A DNA stretch of 64,000 nucleotides. It comes from Paramesorhizobium endophyticum. Lineage in GTDB: Bacteria; Pseudomonadota; Alphaproteobacteria; Rhizobiales; Rhizobiaceae. Each line of letters opens with the position of its first letter. The first letter of the stretch is position 1. The stretch is taken from NCBI RefSeq assembly GCF_014640615.1, contig NZ_BMHH01000005.1, positions 1 through 64,000 of the forward strand, given 5' to 3'. The translations under genes were made by a program, and so were the position numbers. This document shows positions 56,304 through 64,000 of this stretch, in pieces. The notes beneath the pieces are model-generated. The model was not told where the DNA came from, did no database searches, and saw only the letters and a list, made by a program, of their open reading frames with translations.

Positions 56304-56713
56304 TATTTCTCGATACTAACATCGTATCGGAAACCATGAAAAAGGTGCCGCATGAGGCCATTATCGCATGGATGGCCCGACATGACGCAGAGCTGGCCCT
56401 GTCTACTGTGGTAATCGCCGAAATCGCATTCGGTATTTTCCGCATCAAGCCCGATAATCGCTCCCCCCAATTGGAGGAGCGATTATCGGACTGGCGGCAA
56501 CGCTTTGCCGGCCGCATTTTTGGTTTCACCGAAGAAGCGGCCTTGGCCTACGGCGAAATCATGGGCAATGCGGCCCGTATGGGGAACCCTATGTCTACGC
56601 CAGACGGCATGATTGCCGCTATTGCGCGGGTCAATGGCGGTCATCTTGCAACACGCAACGTACGAGACTTCAAAACCACGGGGCTCGAACTCATCTCTCC
56701 CTGGAACAGCTGA
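56300..56713 (+). CDS. PIN-domain toxin (FitB/VapC type)
   Basis: A 137-residue PIN-domain nuclease. Acidic residues of the active site: Asp in MIFLDTNIVSE, Glu in VVIAEIAFGIF, and Asp in MSTPDGMIAAIA and ATRNVRDF. It reads as a complete ribonuclease. The start codon is TTG (56300), overlapping the antitoxin stop by four bases; the weak start codon fits a lower yield of toxin than antitoxin. It converges with cysA, leaving only one base between the stops. Confidence 0.88.
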   Translation: MIFLDTNIVSETMKKVPHEAIIAWMARHDAELALSTVVIAEIAFGIFRIKPDNRSPQLEERLSDWRQRFAGRIFGFTEEAALAYGEIMGNAARMGNPMSTPDGMIAAIARVNGGHLATRNVRDFKTTGLELISPWNS

Positions 56714-56714
56714 A

Positions 56715-57755
56715 CTACCCTACCTTCCCCGCAAACAGCTTCCAGTGCTTCGGCCTGAAAACGATGCGGGTTCCGTCCGCCGCGGGGTATCCGGCGGGAA
56801 CTTCGATCTCGACGCGGGCGCCTTCCACTTCCAGCTCGATCCGGCGCGTGCCGCCGACGCGGCGGCTGGCCACCACCGTTCCGGCAATGCCATGGCCGGA
56901 GCCATCGGCAAGCTCCACGTCGTGCGGGCGGAAATAGAGCGTTGCCTCGCCGTCCGGCAGGCCATCCGAAGTCAGGCCGGTGTTCTGCCCGGAAACGAGC
57001 ACCGCGCCGTTTTCGATCTTCACTGGAAGCGTGCTCGACTCGCCGATGAAACCGTAGACGAAGGGCGAGTTGGGCCGGTCATAGACCTCGTCCGGCGTGC
57101 CGACCTGCTCGATGCGGCCCTGGCTCATGACGACGATACGGTCGGCAAGTTCCAGCGCTTCGTCCTGGTCGTGGGTGACGAAGATTGTGGTGTGGCCGGT
57201 CTTGTCATGGATTTCGCGCAGCCAGCGGCGCAGTTCCTTGCGCACCTGCGCGTCGAGCGCGCCGAAGGGTTCGTCGAGCAGCAGCACCTTCGGTTCGATC
57301 GCCATGGCGCGGGCGAGCGCGACGCGCTGGCGCTGGCCGCCGGAGAGTTGCGCGGGATAGCGTTTCTCCAGCCCGCCGAGCTGGACGAAGTCGAGCAGTT
57401 CCAACGCGCGGCGGCGGATTTCCTCCTTGGGCGGGCGGCTCGATGACGGGCGCACCTTCAGGCCAAAACCGACATTATCGAGCACTGTCATGTGCCGAAA
57501 CAGCGCGTAATGCTGAAAAACGAACCCTACATTGCGTTCCTGGACGGTCTTTTTCGAGGCATCATCATGGCCGAAGAACACCGTCCCCCCCGTCGGCGTC
57601 TCCAGCCCGGCGATGAGGCGCAAGAGCGTCGTCTTGCCGGAGCCCGAGGGACCGAGCAGCGCGATCAGCTCGCCCGAATGGATGTCGAGCGAAACATTGT
57701 GCAGCGCCGGGAACCGGTCGAACTCCTTGCGCACATCGACAACGCGAACTTCCAT
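56715..57755 (-). CDS. cysA: Sulfate/thiosulfate ABC transporter ATP-binding protein
   Basis: A 346-residue ABC ATPase: Walker A GPSGSGKTTLLRLIAG, signature LSGGQRQRVALARAM, Walker B VLLLDEPFGALD, and the H-loop IFVTHDQDEALELAD. A C-terminal extension (about 240-346) forms the TOBE-like regulatory domain typical of CysA. It is the last gene of the sbp-cysT-cysW-cysA run and energises sulfate import. Confidence 0.95.
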   Translation of the reverse strand: MEVRVVDVRKEFDRFPALHNVSLDIHSGELIALLGPSGSGKTTLLRLIAGLETPTGGTVFFGHDDASKKTVQERNVGFVFQHYALFRHMTVLDNVGFGLKVRPSSSRPPKEEIRRRALELLDFVQLGGLEKRYPAQLSGGQRQRVALARAMAIEPKVLLLDEPFGALDAQVRKELRRWLREIHDKTGHTTIFVTHDQDEALELADRIVVMSQGRIEQVGTPDEVYDRPNSPFVYGFIGESSTLPVKIENGAVLVSGQNTGLTSDGLPDGEATLYFRPHDVELADGSGHGIAGTVVASRRVGGTRRIELEVEGARVEIEVPAGYPAADGTRIVFRPKHWKLFAGKVG

Positions 57756-57808
57756 GCAATATTCCCCTTCAATGTCTTTTCAGCGCATGATCTGCCGGAT
57801 CACGCTAC

Positions 57809-58687
57809 TCAACTTGCCGCAAGCTCGGCGCTGTACCGCATCTCCAGAAGCGATTTCAGAACCAGCGTGACGAGCGCGAGCAGGGCAAGCAGCGACGCCA
57901 CCGCGAAGGCGGCGACGAAGTTATATTCGTTATAGAGAATTTCCACATGCAGCGGCATGGTGTTGGTCAACCCGCGTATGTGGCCGGAAACCACCGACAC
58001 CGCTCCGAACTCGCCCATGGCGCGGGCGTTGCAGAGAAGCGTGCCATAGAGCAGGCCCCATTTGATATTGGGCAGCGTGACATAGCGGAAGGTCTGCCAG
58101 CCGCTCGCGCCCAGGGACAGCGCCGCCTCCTCGTCGCCCGTACCCTGCTCCTGCATCAGCGGGATCAACTCGCGCGCGACGAAGGGAAAGGTGACGAAGA
58201 TCGTCGCCAGCACGATACCCGGCACGGCGAACAGCACCTCGATGCCGTGGCTCTTGAGCCAGGGGCCGAGCACACTGTGGCTGCCGAAGAGGAGCACGAA
58301 GACGAGGCCGGAAATGACCGGCGAAATCGAAAACGGCAGGTCGATGAGCGTGGTCAGAAACGCCTTGCCCTTGAACTCATATTTAGCGATGGCCCAGGCG
58401 GCAGCCACGCCGAAGACGAGATTGAGCGGCACGGCGATGGCCGCCACCAGCAAGGTCAGGCGAATGGCGGCAAGGGCATCCGGCTCGATGAGCGAGGCGA
58501 TATATTCGCCAGGCCCCTTCCGGAACGCCTCGACGAAAACCGAGACGAGCGGCAGCAGCAGGAACAGCACGAGGAAAACGAACGCCACCGCCATAAGCCC
58601 ATAGCGCGCAGCGGGGCTTTCCGTCACCGCGCTGTGGCGCGCGGGATGGCTTGCGCGCCGCCTCACCTTCACAGGACTAGGCGCCAT
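57809..58687 (-). CDS. cysW: Sulfate ABC transporter permease CysW
   Basis: A 292-residue inner-membrane permease with about six membrane segments and the EAA loop GDEEAALSLGASGWQTFRYVTLP that contacts CysA. Two ATGs lie close together (58693 and 58687); the GGAGGT site abuts the first but is properly spaced for the second, so 58687 is preferred. The gene overlaps the end of cysT, indicating translational coupling. It forms the channel with CysT. Confidence 0.95.
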   Translation of the reverse strand: MAPSPVKVRRRASHPARHSAVTESPAARYGLMAVAFVFLVLFLLLPLVSVFVEAFRKGPGEYIASLIEPDALAAIRLTLLVAAIAVPLNLVFGVAAAWAIAKYEFKGKAFLTTLIDLPFSISPVISGLVFVLLFGSHSVLGPWLKSHGIEVLFAVPGIVLATIFVTFPFVARELIPLMQEQGTGDEEAALSLGASGWQTFRYVTLPNIKWGLLYGTLLCNARAMGEFGAVSVVSGHIRGLTNTMPLHVEILYNEYNFVAAFAVASLLALLALVTLVLKSLLEMRYSAELAAS

Positions 58688-59543
58688 AGCCATACCTCCT
58701 GCGGCTCCACGCCTGGATGAGATTGATGAGGAACAGCATGACGAAGGCGATGATCAGCATGATCGTCGCCACGGCGGTTGCGCCGGCATAATCATATTCC
58801 TCTAACCGGATGACGATCAGCAGCGGCGCGATTTCCGTCTGGTATGGCGTATTGCCGGCGATGAAGATAACGGAGCCATATTCGCCGACGGCACGGGCAA
58901 AGGCGAGCGCGAAGCCTGTGAGGATGGCGGGTTGCAGACCCGGCAGGAGCACGCGCCAGATCGTCTGGAACCGGCTCGCGCCCAGCGTTGCCGCCGCTTC
59001 CTCGATCTCGCGATTAATCTCCTCCATGACCGGCTGCACGGTGCGCACGACGAAGGGCAGTCCGATAAAGGTGAGCGCCACGATGATGCCGAGCTTGGTG
59101 AAGGCGATGCGCAGGTCCAGCGGGGCGACGAGGCTGCCGATCCAGCCATTGGGGGCGTAGAGGGCCGTGAGCGCGATGCCGGCGACGGCGGTAGGCAGCG
59201 CGAAGGGCAGGTCGACGATCGCGTCGATGAAACGACGCCCCGGAAAGCGGTAGCGCACCAGCACCCAGGCGACAATGACGCCGAACACTGCATTGATGAG
59301 CGCCGCGACCAGCGACGTGCCGAAGCTCGTTTCCAGCGCGCGCAGCGTGCGCAAATCGGTGGCGATGGCCCAGAAGCCGGACCAGCCGAGCCCCGCCGTG
59401 CGCCATACGAGTGCGGAGAGCGGGATCAGGATGATGAGTGTCAGGTAGGCAAGCGTAAAGCCGAGCGTCAGCCCGAAACCGGGAATGATGCTTGGCCTTT
59501 TCCACTGCCATCCTGCCCGCGATGCGACAGGAATGGTCGTCAT
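58677..59543 (-). CDS. cysT: Sulfate ABC transporter permease CysT
   Basis: A 288-residue inner-membrane permease, the partner of CysW. Six membrane segments and an EAA loop EIEEAAATLGASRFQTIWRVLLP. The N-terminus (KRPSIIPGFGLTLGFTLAYL) is typical of CysT/CysU. It lies 90 bases after sbp and overlaps cysW at its 3' end. Confidence 0.95.
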   Translation of the reverse strand: MTTIPVASRAGWQWKRPSIIPGFGLTLGFTLAYLTLIILIPLSALVWRTAGLGWSGFWAIATDLRTLRALETSFGTSLVAALINAVFGVIVAWVLVRYRFPGRRFIDAIVDLPFALPTAVAGIALTALYAPNGWIGSLVAPLDLRIAFTKLGIIVALTFIGLPFVVRTVQPVMEEINREIEEAAATLGASRFQTIWRVLLPGLQPAILTGFALAFARAVGEYGSVIFIAGNTPYQTEIAPLLIVIRLEEYDYAGATAVATIMLIIAFVMLFLINLIQAWSRRRYGYGA

Positions 59544-59633
59544 ATCATTTCGTTCCCCGCTGCCCTTTTCGTTTATCGGTTGTCTTCACCGCAACCATTT
59601 AACACTGAGCACAATACTCCGGTTGTTATTGTA

Positions 59634-60662
59634 CTATTTGCCGGGCTTGTAGATCTGGTCGAAGGTGCCGCCATCGCCGAAGTGATAGGGCTGCGCCTTG
59701 GCCCATCCGCCGAAAATGGGATCATCGATCGTCACCAGCGTCAAGTCCGGAAGTTTGGCGCGCTCTTCCGCCGGGACGAGCTCCGGCTTGGACGGGCGGT
59801 AGAAATGCTTCGCGGCGATGCGCTGGCCTTCCTCCGAATAGAGATATTTCAGATATTCCTCCGCCACCTTGCGCGTGCCTTTGCTATCGACGTTCTTGTC
59901 CACCACGGCGACAGGCGGCTCGGCCAGGATCGATTGCGGCGGCACGACGATGTCGAAGGCGTCGGCCCCGAATTCGGCGACCGAGAGATAAGCCTCATTC
60001 TCCCAGGCCAGCAGCACGTCGCCGAGCTGGCGCTGGACGAAAGTGGTGGTCGCGCCGCGCGCGCCGGTGTCGAGTACCGGCACATGCTTGAAGAGATCGG
60101 CCACATATTGCTTTATCTTCGCTTCATCGCCGCCATATTGCTTGTAGGCCCAGGCCCAGGCGGCGAGATAGTTCCAGCGTGCGCCGCCCGAGGTCTTCGG
60201 GTTCGGCGTGATGACCTCGACGCCGTCCTTGATCAGATCGCCCCAGTCCTTGATGCCCTTGGGGTTACCCTTGCGGGTAAGGAACACGATGGTCGAGGTG
60301 TAGGGAGCGGAATTGTTGGGCAGGCGCTGGCGCCAGTTCGCATCGATCTTGCCGGTTTGCTTGACGATCGCCGTGATGTCGCTTTCGAGCGCCAGCGTCA
60401 CCACATCGGCATCGATGCCGTCGATGACGGAGCGCGCCTGCTTGCCCGAGCCGCCATGGGAGGTGCGGATCGTCACGTCCTCGCCAGTCTCGGCCTTCCA
60501 GTGCTTGGCGAAAGCGGCGTTGTAATCTTTGTAGAGCTCGCGGGTCGGATCGTAGGAAACGTTGAGGATGGCCTGGTCGGCATAGGCTCCGGGAACCGCG
60601 CCGAAAACGGCGACGCCTGCGAGCAGCGCCGCGAAGGGGATGGACAGACTGTATCGAGCCAT
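59634..60662 (-). CDS. sbp: Periplasmic sulfate-binding protein
   Basis: A 342-residue precursor with a signal peptide (MARYSLSIPFAALLAGVAVFG, cleavage near AYA|DQA). The mature protein starts ILNVSYDPTRELYKDYN and contains SHGGSGKQARSVIDG, the loop that holds sulfate, and PYTSTIVFLTRKGNPKGIKDW, both signatures of the Sbp/CysP family. It captures sulfate and passes it to CysTW. It opens the operon. A palindrome at 60764-60779 lies about 100 bases upstream of the ATG. Confidence 0.95.
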   Translation of the reverse strand: MARYSLSIPFAALLAGVAVFGAVPGAYADQAILNVSYDPTRELYKDYNAAFAKHWKAETGEDVTIRTSHGGSGKQARSVIDGIDADVVTLALESDITAIVKQTGKIDANWRQRLPNNSAPYTSTIVFLTRKGNPKGIKDWGDLIKDGVEVITPNPKTSGGARWNYLAAWAWAYKQYGGDEAKIKQYVADLFKHVPVLDTGARGATTTFVQRQLGDVLLAWENEAYLSVAEFGADAFDIVVPPQSILAEPPVAVVDKNVDSKGTRKVAEEYLKYLYSEEGQRIAAKHFYRPSKPELVPAEERAKLPDLTLVTIDDPIFGGWAKAQPYHFGDGGTFDQIYKPGK

Positions 60663-60761
60663 TGCGCTATCTCCGTGCTGATGCCCTGTCTTGGCCGCGT
60701 GAATTGTGCCAGATCATGCTCGCAAAGGCTATCAATGACGAAAGAAAGCGTGAACGCTATA

Positions 60762-60782
60762 AACCACCTATTTTGGTGGAAT
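60762..60782 (-). promoter_or_regulatory. Candidate operator upstream of the sulfate transporter operon
   Basis: CCACC-TATTTT-GGTGG (60764-60779) is a perfect inverted repeat with an A/T centre, about 100 bases before the sbp ATG, in a 215-base gap. Its form (short GC arms around an AAAATA core) resembles sites of Rrf2-type cysteine/sulfur regulators in alphaproteobacteria, but I cannot assign a regulator. Confidence 0.5.
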
Positions 60783-60804
60783 TTAAAAAAATTATCCTCC
60801 TCTG

Positions 60805-60905
60805 GTGGGGGAGTAGGGGAATAAGTGAGTACGGGAATAGGGAAAGAGATATTGCCCGGAGGTCCGCGGCATACTTCTTTATTCCCTTATTCCCTTATTC
60901 CCCTG
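60805..60905. repeat. GGGGAATAAG/CTTATTCCC repeat stretch
   Basis: GGGGGAGTAGGGGAATAAG near 60805 faces CTTTATTCCC-TTATTCCC-TTATTCCCC ending near 60905, so the two ends are inverted relative to each other and the right end is a short tandem repeat. It resembles 47036-47125. The right end supplies the last codons of the small gene at 60879-61061. Confidence 0.55.
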
Positions 60906-61061
60906 ATCGGCATAAGCGAACTGCACCATCGCCATATCATGGGCTTGTGAGAACTCGGTCCTGTGCGGGCTGCGGTCCGCCAGCGCCGGCGCGATAAGCG
61001 CCGCCACGGTGAGCGCGGCAGCGGCGGCAATGCCGAGACGTCTTTCGGTGCGTGAATTCAT
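60879..61061 (-). CDS. Small secreted protein of unknown function
   Basis: A 60-residue protein with a signal peptide (RLGIAAAAALTVAALIAPALA) and a mature part of only about 25 residues (DRSPHRTEFSQAHDMAMVQF and a tail). The ribosome binding site GAAGGAAG precedes ATG 61061. The final residues (GNKGIRE) come from the TTATTCCC repeat, so the original protein may have been longer or shorter. No family recognised. Confidence 0.5.
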   Translation of the reverse strand: MNSRTERRLGIAAAAALTVAALIAPALADRSPHRTEFSQAHDMAMVQFAYADQGNKGIRE

Positions 61062-61203
61062 CTCGTGTCTTCCTTCGTTCAATAACAGCGAAACGCCTTC
61101 AATGCCGTCGCACAGGATTCAGGCGGCAAAGTCTGACGAAAATCGGTCGGAGGATCGGCGAAAATGCGGGAAGCCGGCGGGCAATTGGTCGCAGCCGCAT
61201 AGG

Positions 61204-61374
61204 TCACACCCACTGCCCGGCAGGCTTGTGCGTATTGCACCATGAGCGGGGCAAATAGCGTCCGCCAAGGCGCGAAATCTCCGGCTTCAAGCCGGGACGG
61301 TCGCTCGGTTTGAGATCGAGCTGCCAGGAAAGCCCATCCACCGCCGCGACGCGGTGGGAATCAAGACCAATCAT
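61204..61374 (-). CDS. Small hypothetical protein
   Basis: A 56-residue reading frame starting MIGLDSHRVAAVDGLSWQLD and ending KPAGQWV. An ideal GGAGG ribosome binding site lies five bases before the ATG (61374), the main reason to accept it. It is basic, has one Cys, and no signal peptide or known domain. It might be a real small protein or a leader peptide. Confidence 0.4.
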   Translation of the reverse strand: MIGLDSHRVAAVDGLSWQLDLKPSDRPGLKPEISRLGGRYLPRSWCNTHKPAGQWV

Positions 61375-61688
61375 CAGGTCCTCCAATCGAAAGGGTTCAA
61401 GGCCCAGACATCAAAGGTTAAAGCGCAATCACGCGCATCCATATAAAGCCCTGAGTTCAACCGGGAGTCAACGCTGATTTTATTAAAGTGTTTAAATTTC
61501 AATAAGTTAGAATTATTCTAGAGTATTATAGTCATATTATATGAACTGCTGAGGTAAGCCCCTCACCCTTACCCTCTCCCCGTGAAGGACGGGGAGAGGG
61601 GGACATAGACGTTGCCGCCTCTTCCTTCTCCCCGCGTGCGGGGAGAAGGTCCGGCAGGGGATGAGGGGCATTCCACGGCATATGCTAT
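61375..61688. other. AT-rich intergenic region with GC-rich repeat
   Basis: The left half (about 61470-61550) is strikingly AT-rich and should contain the promoter of the small ORF at 61204-61374. The right half (61559-61670) is a pair of GC-rich hairpins: CCTCTCCCCGTGAAGGACGG followed by its inverse, and TTCTCCCCGCGTGCGGGGAGAA. No gene is seen. Confidence 0.5.
61559..61670. repeat. Double GC-rich palindromic repeat after the SCO gene
   Basis: Two perfect hairpins in tandem: CCTCTCCCCGT and its inverse, and TTCTCCCCGC / GCGGGGAGAA, framed by CCCCTCACCC at the left and GGGATGAGGGG at the right, so the whole block is also an inverted repeat. Same type as 7838-7895 and 13040-13185. It lies right after the stop of the copper cluster and could terminate it. 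Confidence 0.75.
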
Positions 61689-62279
61689 TTAACCCGCCAC
61701 CAGATTCTTGAGTTTCTCCAGCGCCGTATCGGGGTTTTCCTCGAAGGCGATGGTGCCCTTCAGCCGGCCATTGCGGTCGATCAGGAAGAGCGAAGCGGTG
61801 TGGTCCATCGTGTAGCCGCCATCATCGAGCGGCACCTTGCGGGCAAACACCTTCCATCCCGCGACCACCTTGGCGATTTCCGTGGGATCGCCGGTGATGC
61901 CGGTGATGCGGTTGGTGAAATTGCCGGTATAGGCCTTCATGATCTCGGGCGTGTCGCGTTCCGGATCGACGCTGATGAAGAAGGCGCGCAAATCCTTGCC
62001 CTGCTCGCCCAGCTTGTCGAGAAGACCCGCGAGTTCATAGAGCGTCGTCGGGCATACATCCGGGCAATGGGTGAAGCCGAAGAACATCACGGTCGGATGG
62101 CCCGCGAAGGCTGTCTCGGTGATCGGCTTGCCGTCATGATCGATGAGGTTGAACGAAGCGCCCAGTTCCGCCGGCCTGACGGAGGGCTGGAACTTACCAT
62201 AGCCATAGACGGCGGCGAGCAGCAGGCAAAGGGCGGCTACCGCCGCCCAAAGCCCGTAACGGATGACCCTGACGCCCAT
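61689..62279 (-). CDS. SCO1/SenC-family copper chaperone
   Basis: A 196-residue thioredoxin-fold protein anchored by one N-terminal membrane segment (about 7-28). The copper site is complete: CPDVC near residue 74 and the distal His in TMDHTASLFLID. SCO proteins deliver copper to the Cu-A centre of cytochrome c oxidase in the periplasm. The start overlaps the stop of the YcnI-PCuAC fusion gene by one base (TGATG), so the two are coupled. Confidence 0.93.
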   Translation of the reverse strand: MGVRVIRYGLWAAVAALCLLLAAVYGYGKFQPSVRPAELGASFNLIDHDGKPITETAFAGHPTVMFFGFTHCPDVCPTTLYELAGLLDKLGEQGKDLRAFFISVDPERDTPEIMKAYTGNFTNRITGITGDPTEIAKVVAGWKVFARKVPLDDGGYTMDHTASLFLIDRNGRLKGTIAFEENPDTALEKLKNLVAG

Positions 62280-63262
62280 CAGTGCTGGTGTTCCGAGGAG
62301 GAGGCGCCTGCGGGGCCGACCCTGAAGGTCACGTCCACCTTGCCGGCCTTCTCGAATTCAAGCGTGACAGGCACGGTCTCGCCTTCCCTAAACGGCTTCA
62401 CCACATCCATGAACATGATATGGAGGCCGCCGGGCTTCAGTTCGACCGTTCCGCCCGCGGGCACGGCGATGCCCTCCTTCAACTGGCGCATCTTCATGAT
62501 GTCGTTCTCCATGGTCATCTCATGGATCTCGACGCGTTTCGCGGCTGGCGACGTTGCGGCGACGAGCCTGTCGGCCTCGCTACCGCCATTGACGAGCTTG
62601 ACGAAGCCGCCGCCGACCTTCGCTCCCGGCACCATGGCGCGGACGAACGCACCGGAAATCTCGACAGAGCCTGCCTTGACCACAGCCTTGTCCGCGCCGC
62701 CGTGAGCGCCGTGCCCGGCGTGCTCATCGGCAGCAGCGGCAGCGAGAACCTTTAATTGCGGCGCGGGGTTCTTCAGATCGTGCGGGTTCTGCCCTTCGGC
62801 GGGGATTTCCGTCCAGGCGACGGACGCATCCGATCCGCACAATTGGGTGGCGGGGAAATAGAGCACCGTATCCTTATCGAAATTCGCGAGTCGCCCGACG
62901 ACGACGAACTCGTCATAGAAATCGTCCGGCAGGCTGCCATCCGTCCAGCGAACCTCGACCACGCCAGAGCGCACTTCCTTGCCATGGACCGTGTAGCTCT
63001 TCTGGTAATCGCCCTTCACCGTTTCCACCTTCCAGCCGGCTTTCGGCATGGGCTGGGCCGAGACGAAACCTTCCGGCAACTTGATGCTGACGGCGGTGGT
63101 CGCCTTGCCGTCGCAGCCATGGGGAACGCGAAGAACGGCCTTGTAGGAGGCGCCTGCCTTGGCCTCGCCTTTTTCGAGCGTGGCATGGGCATGAGCGACG
63201 GCGGACAGGCCGGCGAAGGCCATGAGGGTTGCCGCGAAGGCGGCGGAGGGAATCATTTTCAT
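62279..63262 (-). CDS. YcnI (DUF1775)-PCuAC fusion copper protein
   Basis: A 327-residue periplasmic precursor. The signal peptide ends SAVAHA, so the mature protein begins with His (HATLEKGEA), the copper ligand of YcnI-type domains. Residues about 26-175 form the YcnI domain; a His-rich linker (DEHAGHGAHGG) follows; then the PCuAC domain with HEMTMENDIMKM and GGLHIMFM, the H-x10-M-x21-H-x-M copper site, and a tail SSSEHQH. PCuAC hands copper to SCO or to oxidase directly. Two copper domains in one chain, coupled to SCO. ATG 63262. Confidence 0.92.
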   Translation of the reverse strand: MKMIPSAAFAATLMAFAGLSAVAHAHATLEKGEAKAGASYKAVLRVPHGCDGKATTAVSIKLPEGFVSAQPMPKAGWKVETVKGDYQKSYTVHGKEVRSGVVEVRWTDGSLPDDFYDEFVVVGRLANFDKDTVLYFPATQLCGSDASVAWTEIPAEGQNPHDLKNPAPQLKVLAAAAADEHAGHGAHGGADKAVVKAGSVEISGAFVRAMVPGAKVGGGFVKLVNGGSEADRLVAATSPAAKRVEIHEMTMENDIMKMRQLKEGIAVPAGGTVELKPGGLHIMFMDVVKPFREGETVPVTLEFEKAGKVDVTFRVGPAGASSSEHQH

Positions 63263-63338
63263 CGTCTGTTTCCTGAAATGGAGATGCGTGGCGGCCATGC
63301 GCGAGCAGCCGCGCAGAGCCGGGATAATGCAGGTCAGG

Positions 63339-63728
63339 TCAAACGAAGGGCGGGGCTTGCGGCGGGGCCGAAGGCGGGTAGCTATCGCGCCGGATGACAG
63401 GAACCACCGCAACGCGCGCGACGATTTCACCTGCGATTATGGTCGGGCCGGAAGCTTTCGGTGGAACAGGGCAATCGATTGCCGAGGAGATGCGGCATGC
63501 CTCGCAACCCTGGCCGTAGAAATGGTTATCATGGCCGCCATGGTCGTCATCATCGCCCGAGGGCAGGCAGAGAATGGGGACCGTGCCGTCAGGCAAGGTA
63601 TAGACGGCCAAATCATAGCCGTTGCCGGGTCCGAGATCGATGGGCTTGTGTGCGAATGCGATGAGAACGAGCGCAAGAGCGCATAGAAAGCGCACCATGT
63701 TCCGCCCGTTCAAGAGAATGTCGCGCAT
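63339..63728 (-). CDS. Small Cys/His-rich secreted or membrane protein, possibly copper-related
   Basis: A 129-residue protein with a hydrophobic N-terminal segment (MVRFLCALALVLIAFA). The following region carries many metal-ligand candidates: ILCLPSGDDDDHGGHDNHF and GCEACRISSAIDC, then a Pro-rich end. It resembles the loosely conserved DUF2946-type proteins often found next to copper genes, but I am not sure of the family. ATG 63728 is used; the longer open frame is unsupported. It is the first gene of the copper cluster, 76 bases before the YcnI-PCuAC gene. Confidence 0.65.
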   Translation of the reverse strand: MRDILLNGRNMVRFLCALALVLIAFAHKPIDLGPGNGYDLAVYTLPDGTVPILCLPSGDDDDHGGHDNHFYGQGCEACRISSAIDCPVPPKASGPTIIAGEIVARVAVVPVIRRDSYPPSAPPQAPPFV

Positions 63729-63936
63729 CGGCCTGCCTTTATTCACATCCTTGCTGATAACGCACGAGCAGGCGCTTTGGAATGCGACAAACGCGAGCAG
63801 TTTGGTTTCGCGCAAACAGGAGGAGGAAAATCGCCATGCGCGCCCAAAATGCCGCAACTCTTTACCGGGCGCACCATTGGCCTTTGTGCCGAACTGCATT
63901 ATCTCAGGCGCACGGAATTCAAGAACGGTTCAAAAC

Positions 63937-64000
63937 ATGACAGGCGTAACGCGCGAAAAGGTTCTCGAGCGGCTCAAAAGCGTAATCGGGCCGGATTTTC
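63937..64000 (+). CDS. Mrp/NBP35-type P-loop ATPase, 5' end only
   Basis: The last 64 bases encode MTGVTREKVLERLKSVIGPDF, running off the right edge. This matches the start of the alphaproteobacterial Mrp/ApbC proteins, whose N-terminal MIP18-like domain is followed by a P-loop NTPase that carries Fe-S clusters. Only 21 residues are visible, so the call is provisional. It is divergent from the copper cluster. Confidence 0.65.
   Translation, partial: MTGVTREKVLERLKSVIGPDF

Overview
The window reads as chromosomal DNA of an alphaproteobacterium of the order Hyphomicrobiales (Rhizobiales), most likely the Brucella/Ochrobactrum group. This rests on recognised content, not on a database search: a very large cyclic beta-1,2-glucan synthase next to pncB, an OlsB-type ornithine-lipid acyltransferase, Omp25/Omp31-type outer-membrane proteins, a malic enzyme fused to a phosphotransacetylase-like domain, and many palindromic intergenic repeats. 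GC content is high, gene density is high, and I saw no rRNA, tRNA, CRISPR array, insertion sequence or prophage.

Layout. 1-7.2 kb (minus strand): glnD, murJ, trpS, a universal stress protein and an Nfu-type Fe-S scaffold. 7.3-13 kb: a small secreted protein of unknown function, malic enzyme, and mutS reading away from it. 13-18.8 kb (minus): olsB, lspA, a TrmH-type rRNA methyltransferase, an RlmI-like methyltransferase, a LapA-like membrane protein, ihfB and sppA. 19-21.3 kb (plus): lptC-lptA-lptB for LPS export. 21.4-24.2 kb (minus): three tandem Omp25/31-like genes with related promoters and their own terminators. 24.4-28.5 kb: a membrane acyltransferase, RNase D, an M20 peptidase and a VapBC module. 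28.5-33.6 kb: a FabF-like ketoacyl synthase with a MarR regulator, and polA. 34-42.3 kb (plus): a DEAD-box helicase, a GGDEF-EAL protein, a small lipoprotein, a phytase-like secreted protein and a class A penicillin-binding protein. 42.4-47 kb: an SDR oxidoreductase, a PfkB sugar kinase, a xylulokinase and pncB. 47.1-55.7 kb: cyclic glucan synthase. 56-61 kb: a second VapBC-type module, the sulfate transporter sbp-cysT-cysW-cysA, and small ORFs. 61.7-63.7 kb (minus): a copper-handling cluster made of a SCO protein, a YcnI-PCuAC fusion and a Cys/His-rich membrane protein. The first codons of an Mrp-type ATPase lie at the right edge.

Functional theme. Much of the window concerns the cell envelope: LPS export, lipid II flipping, lipoprotein processing, ornithine lipid, outer-membrane proteins, periplasmic glucan and a penicillin-binding protein. 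DNA repair/replication (mutS, polA), nitrogen control (glnD), and sulfur and copper supply make up most of the rest.

No wholly new multi-gene system stands out. The most interesting signals are regulatory or structural: inverted-repeat operators at both toxin-antitoxin operons (one overlapping the ribosome binding site); a shared promoter box at the three omp genes; several palindromic repeat families, one with a stem whose two arms change together while the loop is kept; coding ends that run into repeats; gene-order differences next to repeats; and a compact copper-delivery cluster built round a fusion protein.
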